Below the pieces are notes generated by a model. That model did not search any database. It was not told the origin of the DNA and saw only the letters and a list, made by a program, of their open reading frames with translations. A stretch of 15,831 nt of DNA from Bacteroidota bacterium (GTDB taxonomy: Bacteria; Spirochaetota; Spirochaetia; JABMQR01): assembly GCA_013202335.1 (NCBI GenBank), contig JABMQR010000102.1:1-15831 (forward strand), written 5' to 3'. The position numbers were made by a program, and so were the translations under genes. Below are positions 13,081 through 15,831 of this stretch, one piece after another (the first letter of the stretch is position 1; each line of letters begins with the position of its first letter).

Positions 13081-14156
13081 GCGTTGCCCCCACTGTTGGT
13101 TTTTCCCAGTTTTTTGAGATCAGCTGTTACTTTTTCCGTAAGTTCTTTTACCGTGGGGACAATTCCCCCGAGCCAATTATAGCGCAGGATCTCTGAACCT
13201 CCCTGTACACTAAGCTCAACATCATCAGCCATCATACCGGTATTGAGTTCCACAACTGCCAAAGGTTTTTTCATATCTGCAAGTCTGTTAATAGCTTTAT
13301 TGGGGAAAGGAAACAGTGTTTTGGGGCGGAAAAAACCAACTTTATAGCCCTCTTTCCGCATTATCATCATCACCGTATGGCATAACCGGGAACATATCCC
13401 GAATGCAGTTAATACAATATCAGCATCTTCTGTGCCGTACTCTTCATATTCAACACAATTCTCCTCAAGCTGACGATACTTATTCTGGAGATGTTCATTA
13501 TGATTACTCATTTTCAGCGGGTTCATCAAAATGGAGGTTATAAGATTCCCGCGGCTTTCCGCATCTCCGTAAACCGCCCAATCTTTTCGTTTTCCCAAGG
13601 TTGCGGTTTCCGGAATATCAACTGGTTCCATCATCTGCCCGATATAGGCATCGCTCAGGATAATTACGGTCATACGGTAAGCATCCGCTAATTCAAAAGC
13701 CTTTCGGGTCATATCACACATTTCCTGGGCCGAATTCGGAGCAAATACGATATTACTATAGTTGCCGTGACCGCCGCCTTTTACCGTAGCGTTATAATCA
13801 CTCTGCTCAGGCCATATATTGCCAAGTCCAGGTCCTGCACGCTGCACATCCACAACTACAGAGGGAAGTTCTGCACCGGCTAAATAGGACAAACCCTCAG
13901 CCATTAGTGAGAGACCTGGTCCCGATGTTGCGGTCATTGTTCTGGCCCCGGCACTGGATGCTCCATAAATCATGTTAATTGCCGCTATTTCAGATTCTGC
14001 CTGGAGGAAGGTTCGTCCTGAAGCGGTAAAAAAAAGGGCTGCTGCATGCGCTATTTCACTGGCCGGAGTTATTGGGTAGCCGAAAAAATGTGTAGCTCCT
14101 CCTGTAAGAGCCCCATATACAACTGCTTCATTACCTTTCATCAATATTCTGCTCAT
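13077..14156 (-). CDS. vorB: 2-oxoisovalerate:ferredoxin oxidoreductase alpha subunit
   Basis: A 359-residue pyrimidine-binding alpha subunit. Residues 1-190 hold MKGNEAVVYGAL, the GYPITPASEI loop, ATSGPGLSLMAEGLSYLAG and VVVDVQRAGPGLG, then NIWPEQSDYNATVKGGGHG, with LSDAYIGQMMEPV ending the domain. About 230-345 is the transketolase C-terminal-like domain (VLTAFGICSR, FFRPKTLFPFP). The KGGGHG segment with APNSAQEM and the QMMEPV ending fit VorB better than KorA or PorA, so valine-, leucine- and isoleucine-derived 2-oxoacids are the likely substrates. The start has a G-rich Shine-Dalgarno ending GGAG seven bases upstream. It begins 2 bp after the ferredoxin gene and overlaps the beta-gamma gene by 4 nt. 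Confidence 0.92.
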   Translation of the reverse strand: MSRILMKGNEAVVYGALTGGATHFFGYPITPASEIAHAAALFFTASGRTFLQAESEIAAINMIYGASSAGARTMTATSGPGLSLMAEGLSYLAGAELPSVVVDVQRAGPGLGNIWPEQSDYNATVKGGGHGNYSNIVFAPNSAQEMCDMTRKAFELADAYRMTVIILSDAYIGQMMEPVDIPETATLGKRKDWAVYGDAESRGNLITSILMNPLKMSNHNEHLQNKYRQLEENCVEYEEYGTEDADIVLTAFGICSRLCHTVMMIMRKEGYKVGFFRPKTLFPFPNKAINRLADMKKPLAVVELNTGMMADDVELSVQGGSEILRYNWLGGIVPTVKELTEKVTADLKKLGKTNSGGNA

Positions 14157-14158
14157 GA

Positions 14159-14407
14159 TTAAGCTCCCCCCCCTGTTCCTGTTCTTTCCTGAGGTTTTTC
14201 ATTCTTAATAACTGTTATTGCCCCGGGTTCGGGACAGACATAGAAACAGAGACCGCAGGCTACACAGCGATCCTCCCCAATAAACACAGCATTCTGATAT
14301 CCCATTGAGTTAAAATCTGATCCTATTGTCAAACAGTGATTTGGGCAGGTTTGCACGCATACCCGGCATCCTTTGCATTGATCAGCCGTTATTATTACAT
14401 AATTCAT
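14159..14407 (-). CDS. 2x[4Fe-4S] ferredoxin, VOR delta subunit
   Basis: An 82-residue ferredoxin-like electron carrier subunit. Two complete cluster motifs: Cys11, 14, 17, 21 (CKGCRVCVQTCP) and Cys48, 51, 54, 58 (CVACGLCFYVCP), giving two [4Fe-4S] clusters that pass electrons from the TPP site to external ferredoxin. It ends in a Gly-rich tail. The ATG has GGAG seven bases upstream and overlaps, as ATGA, the stop of an upstream 52-codon open frame without a start. It is the first intact gene of the VOR-buk-ptb cluster. Confidence 0.93.
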   Translation of the reverse strand: MNYVIITADQCKGCRVCVQTCPNHCLTIGSDFNSMGYQNAVFIGEDRCVACGLCFYVCPEPGAITVIKNEKPQERTGTGGGA

Positions 14408-14562
14408 AATTCATCTCCAAACTTTTCGTCAGCACACTCGTTAAAATAGTTTATCTTACTGATCATTCCGATGTACTTTCCCGATACATCTTTACTATCA
14501 GCGCTTAATACAAGCACTAAATCAACGTTACCGGACAGGTAGAGAATTATGCCTTTAAGGGA
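14404..14562 (-). pseudogene. possible gene tail upstream of the ferredoxin (no start codon)
   Basis: A 52-codon open frame bounded upstream by TAA (14563-14565) and ending in TGA that overlaps the ferredoxin ATG as ATGA. It reads like protein (GNVDLVLVLSADSKDVSG, then YIGMISKINYF), with a hydrophobic strand and a helix. It has no ATG until the last 20 codons, though a GTG could start a 37-residue peptide. The coupled stop suggests the 3' end of a former operon gene. A faint likeness to the end of an EIIA domain is too weak to name it. Confidence 0.3.
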
Positions 14563-14587
14563 TTAACAATCATCACTGCAGAAATAG

Positions 14588-14866
14588 CGTTCCATCAGAA
14601 AAACACTACAGGCGGGTCTCCTTGCCTCGACTATCGCCCTTTCAGTTATGTCCAATGGAACAATTCGCATGACTGCCCTATCAGGCCTCTACAAAGAAAA
14701 CACTCAAGATCGAAATCAACTGCTTGAGATTCTTAGGATCTTAGTGAACTTCGATTCCATACGCACTCTTCCAATCACCGTTGATCAGTTTAATAAGCAG
14801 GAAGAAACAGCTTCACGCTCAATAACTATTGTACAATCGGCTAATTTAGGTGTCAAACAATGTTGA
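14588..14866 (+). pseudogene. unrecognised gene fragment without a proper start
   Basis: The frame is open from a TAG at 14585-14587 to TGA at 14864-14866 (92 codons). The first ATG is at 14648, with no clear Shine-Dalgarno, while protein-like sequence (TLQAGLLASTIALSVMSNGT) already runs upstream of it. Later parts, DRNQLLEILRILVNFDSI and SITIVQSANLG, alternate helix and strand. There is a faint resemblance to the C-terminal part of DUF58 proteins, which I cannot confirm. Taken as the 3' remnant of a lost gene. The stretch from here to about 15000 is AT-rich and I see nothing else in it. Confidence 0.35.
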
Positions 14867-15128
14867 CGATATCGAAACAGATCAGCACTCCAAGAATTAA
14901 CAATTCAGGAAATCTTTGGGTTACTGCATGTATGATCACAATATAATCAGAATTTATCAATTAGTCATTATTAACTAGCTAGCATTTAAATAGAATTAAG
15001 TAGAGGTCGGTCAAAAAAAACAGTCATTAATGTTATTCCTTTCCCGATTTCAAATTTTATATGCTATACTTTTTAAAGTTACATTATGTCACATTTTATA
15101 CACCAAGGGAGAGCTGAACTATCTTGTT

Positions 15129-15140
15129 GGGGACGGAGGA
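15129..15140 (-). repeat. CCTCCGTCCC word, copy 8
   Basis: Plus strand GGGGACGGAGGA, reverse orientation, at the apparent frame junction of the transporter pseudogene. The flank (CCCCAA on the minus strand) is shared with copy 4. Confidence 0.8.
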
Positions 15141-15667
15141 AGCCTTCACATCGACCCTGCAGATCATTATGTTTGTTGTCTCCTTTATCTTTTACCCTCC
15201 CACAACTTTTATAGCGAAAAAAACGGACAAAAAGCGATTGATGATCATTGCTTTTTATTCTGATACTGGTGTTTTCATTAATCATGATTTTAGGAAAAGT
15301 TCCTTTATCATACACTTTACAGGGATATTTATTAATAATTTTGATGGGAATTCCTCTTGCTGTCTTTGGGATACTGCCTAACTCCATAATCGGTGATATT
15401 GCTGAAGCAGATGCTGTTGTTACGGGGCAGAATAAAACTGCAATTTTTTATGGAGCAAGGACGTTTATGTCCAAAATAGGCCAAATGATAGCAGGTCTTA
15501 TATTCCCATCACTTCTTTTAATTGGAAGTATCCGGGATAATGATATTGGAATCAGGCTAACCGGTTTAGCTGCTGTTTTTTTTGTGGTTATTGGATTATT
15601 ATGTTTTCTCTATTATGATGAAAATAAAGTGTTGAGGATTCTCAGGGATCATGCTTCAAAGCAGAGT

Positions 15668-15680
15668 TCCTCCGTCCCTC
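15668..15680 (+). repeat. CCTCCGTCCC word, copy 9
   Basis: TCCTCCGTCCCTC in the codons for the hydrophilic C-terminal tail of the transporter remnant (Ser-Ser-Val-Pro-Pro), beyond the last transmembrane helix. Confidence 0.85.
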
Positions 15681-15736
15681 CAGAAGTCCCTGCTACAAAT
15701 AACAGCCAAAATTCTGATAAAAATGGAGACTGATAC

Positions 15737-15831
15737 ATGGACCTGTATTATATAGTTGTTATCCTAATTGCAATTTGCCTGGCAATATATTTGGGAACGG
15801 GATATCTTATCGGCAGACATATGGCCCGAAA
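15737..15831 (+). CDS. membrane-anchored protein, N-terminus only (runs off the window)
   Basis: The first 31 codons of a gene cut by the window edge. It starts at an ATG 3 bp after the transporter stop, with GGAG eight bases upstream. The sequence MDLYYIVVILIAICLAIYLG is a single N-terminal transmembrane helix followed by a basic segment (IGRHMAR). RmuC-type and other singly anchored proteins begin like this, but the fragment is too short to name. Its tight placement suggests it was co-transcribed with the now broken transporter. Confidence 0.6.
   Translation, partial: MDLYYIVVILIAICLAIYLGTGYLIGRHMAR

Larger units (their letters stand above)
15030..15733 (+). pseudogene. degraded GPH-family (MFS_2) sugar:cation symporter, C-terminal half
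   Basis: The 3' part of a glycoside-pentoside-hexuronide transporter, recognisable in three frames. Codons from 15030 give a helix ending TKGELNYLV; the frame then shifts by +1 near the GGGG of the dispersed word (about 15129), giving GTEEAFTSTLQIIMFVV and KKTDKKRLMII. It shifts again by +1 near 15248-15256 (around a CTTTTTATTC run), giving LFILILVFSLIM and the diagnostic LPNSIIGDIAEADA, TGQNKTAIFYGARTFMSKIGQ and GIRLTGLAA, to the stop at 15731-15733. A normal family member has about 450 residues, so roughly the first half is also missing. Sequencing error could explain one frameshift but not the truncation. Two word copies lie inside. Confidence 0.7.

Noticed and set aside
14408..15029. tRNA, riboswitch or CRISPR in the gene-poor stretch
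   Set aside because: No cloverleaf, no direct repeats with spacers and no conserved aptamer core could be seen; only the two gene tails and AT-rich sequence.
15079..15387. Minus-strand open frame of about 100 codons opposite the transporter remnant
   Set aside because: The plus strand encodes recognisable GPH transporter sequence; the minus frame has no Shine-Dalgarno or family likeness.

Overview
The window looks like chromosomal DNA of a free-living or host-associated anaerobic spirochaete (Spirochaetaceae-like). This rests on the chain metallo-hydrolase, polA, coaE, SPOR protein, on an excisionase-type HTH fused to a PTS EIIA domain, on a CoaE P-loop ending in SGKN, and on a 2-oxoisovalerate:ferredoxin oxidoreductase next to butyrate kinase and phosphate butyryltransferase. 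Branched-chain 2-oxoacid fermentation of that kind is known physiologically from the marine spirochaete Spirochaeta isovalerica. The assignment is inference; the sequence is moderately AT-rich and carries no rRNA, tRNA or CRISPR array.

Layout. (1) 1-650: an AT-rich RAYT/IS200-like transposase gene on the minus strand. (2) 724-3517, plus strand: a three-gene operon of an HTH-EIIA fusion, an EIIA fused to a PII-like domain, and a CPA2-type cation/proton antiporter. This looks like a PTS-Ntr-style control unit for ion transport. (3) 14407 down to 3535, minus strand, a long series of tightly packed genes: 2x[4Fe-4S] ferredoxin, VorB (alpha), a beta-gamma VOR fusion, [twin hairpins], buk, ptb, [promoter-like site], a membrane-anchored protein of unknown function, an MBL-fold phosphodiesterase, polA, coaE, and a SPOR-domain protein with 12-residue Pro-Glu repeats. 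Most junctions overlap by 1-11 nt. (4) 14404-15733: a decaying zone with two divergent gene tails lacking their starts and a frameshifted, N-terminally truncated GPH-family sugar transporter, followed by the first 31 codons of an intact-looking membrane protein.

Metabolic logic: VOR oxidises a branched-chain 2-oxoacid to its acyl-CoA and reduces ferredoxin; Ptb swaps CoA for phosphate; Buk makes ATP and the free branched-chain acid. The housekeeping genes downstream have their own promoter-like sequence near 9456-9484.

The least explained signal is a 10-bp word, CCTCCGTCCC (usually within TCCTCCGTCCCTC), found nine times on the two strands where about 0.03 would be expected by chance. One copy lies beside the RAYT gene. 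The other eight are inside coding or formerly coding sequence, in different reading frames and without obvious disruption of conserved protein motifs. Its behaviour resembles a DNA-uptake-type or recombination-type word, or a RAYT-linked repeat. The small PTS/antiporter operon and a metallo-hydrolase gene that appears to start with CTG in a CTGA overlap are the other points most worth checking.
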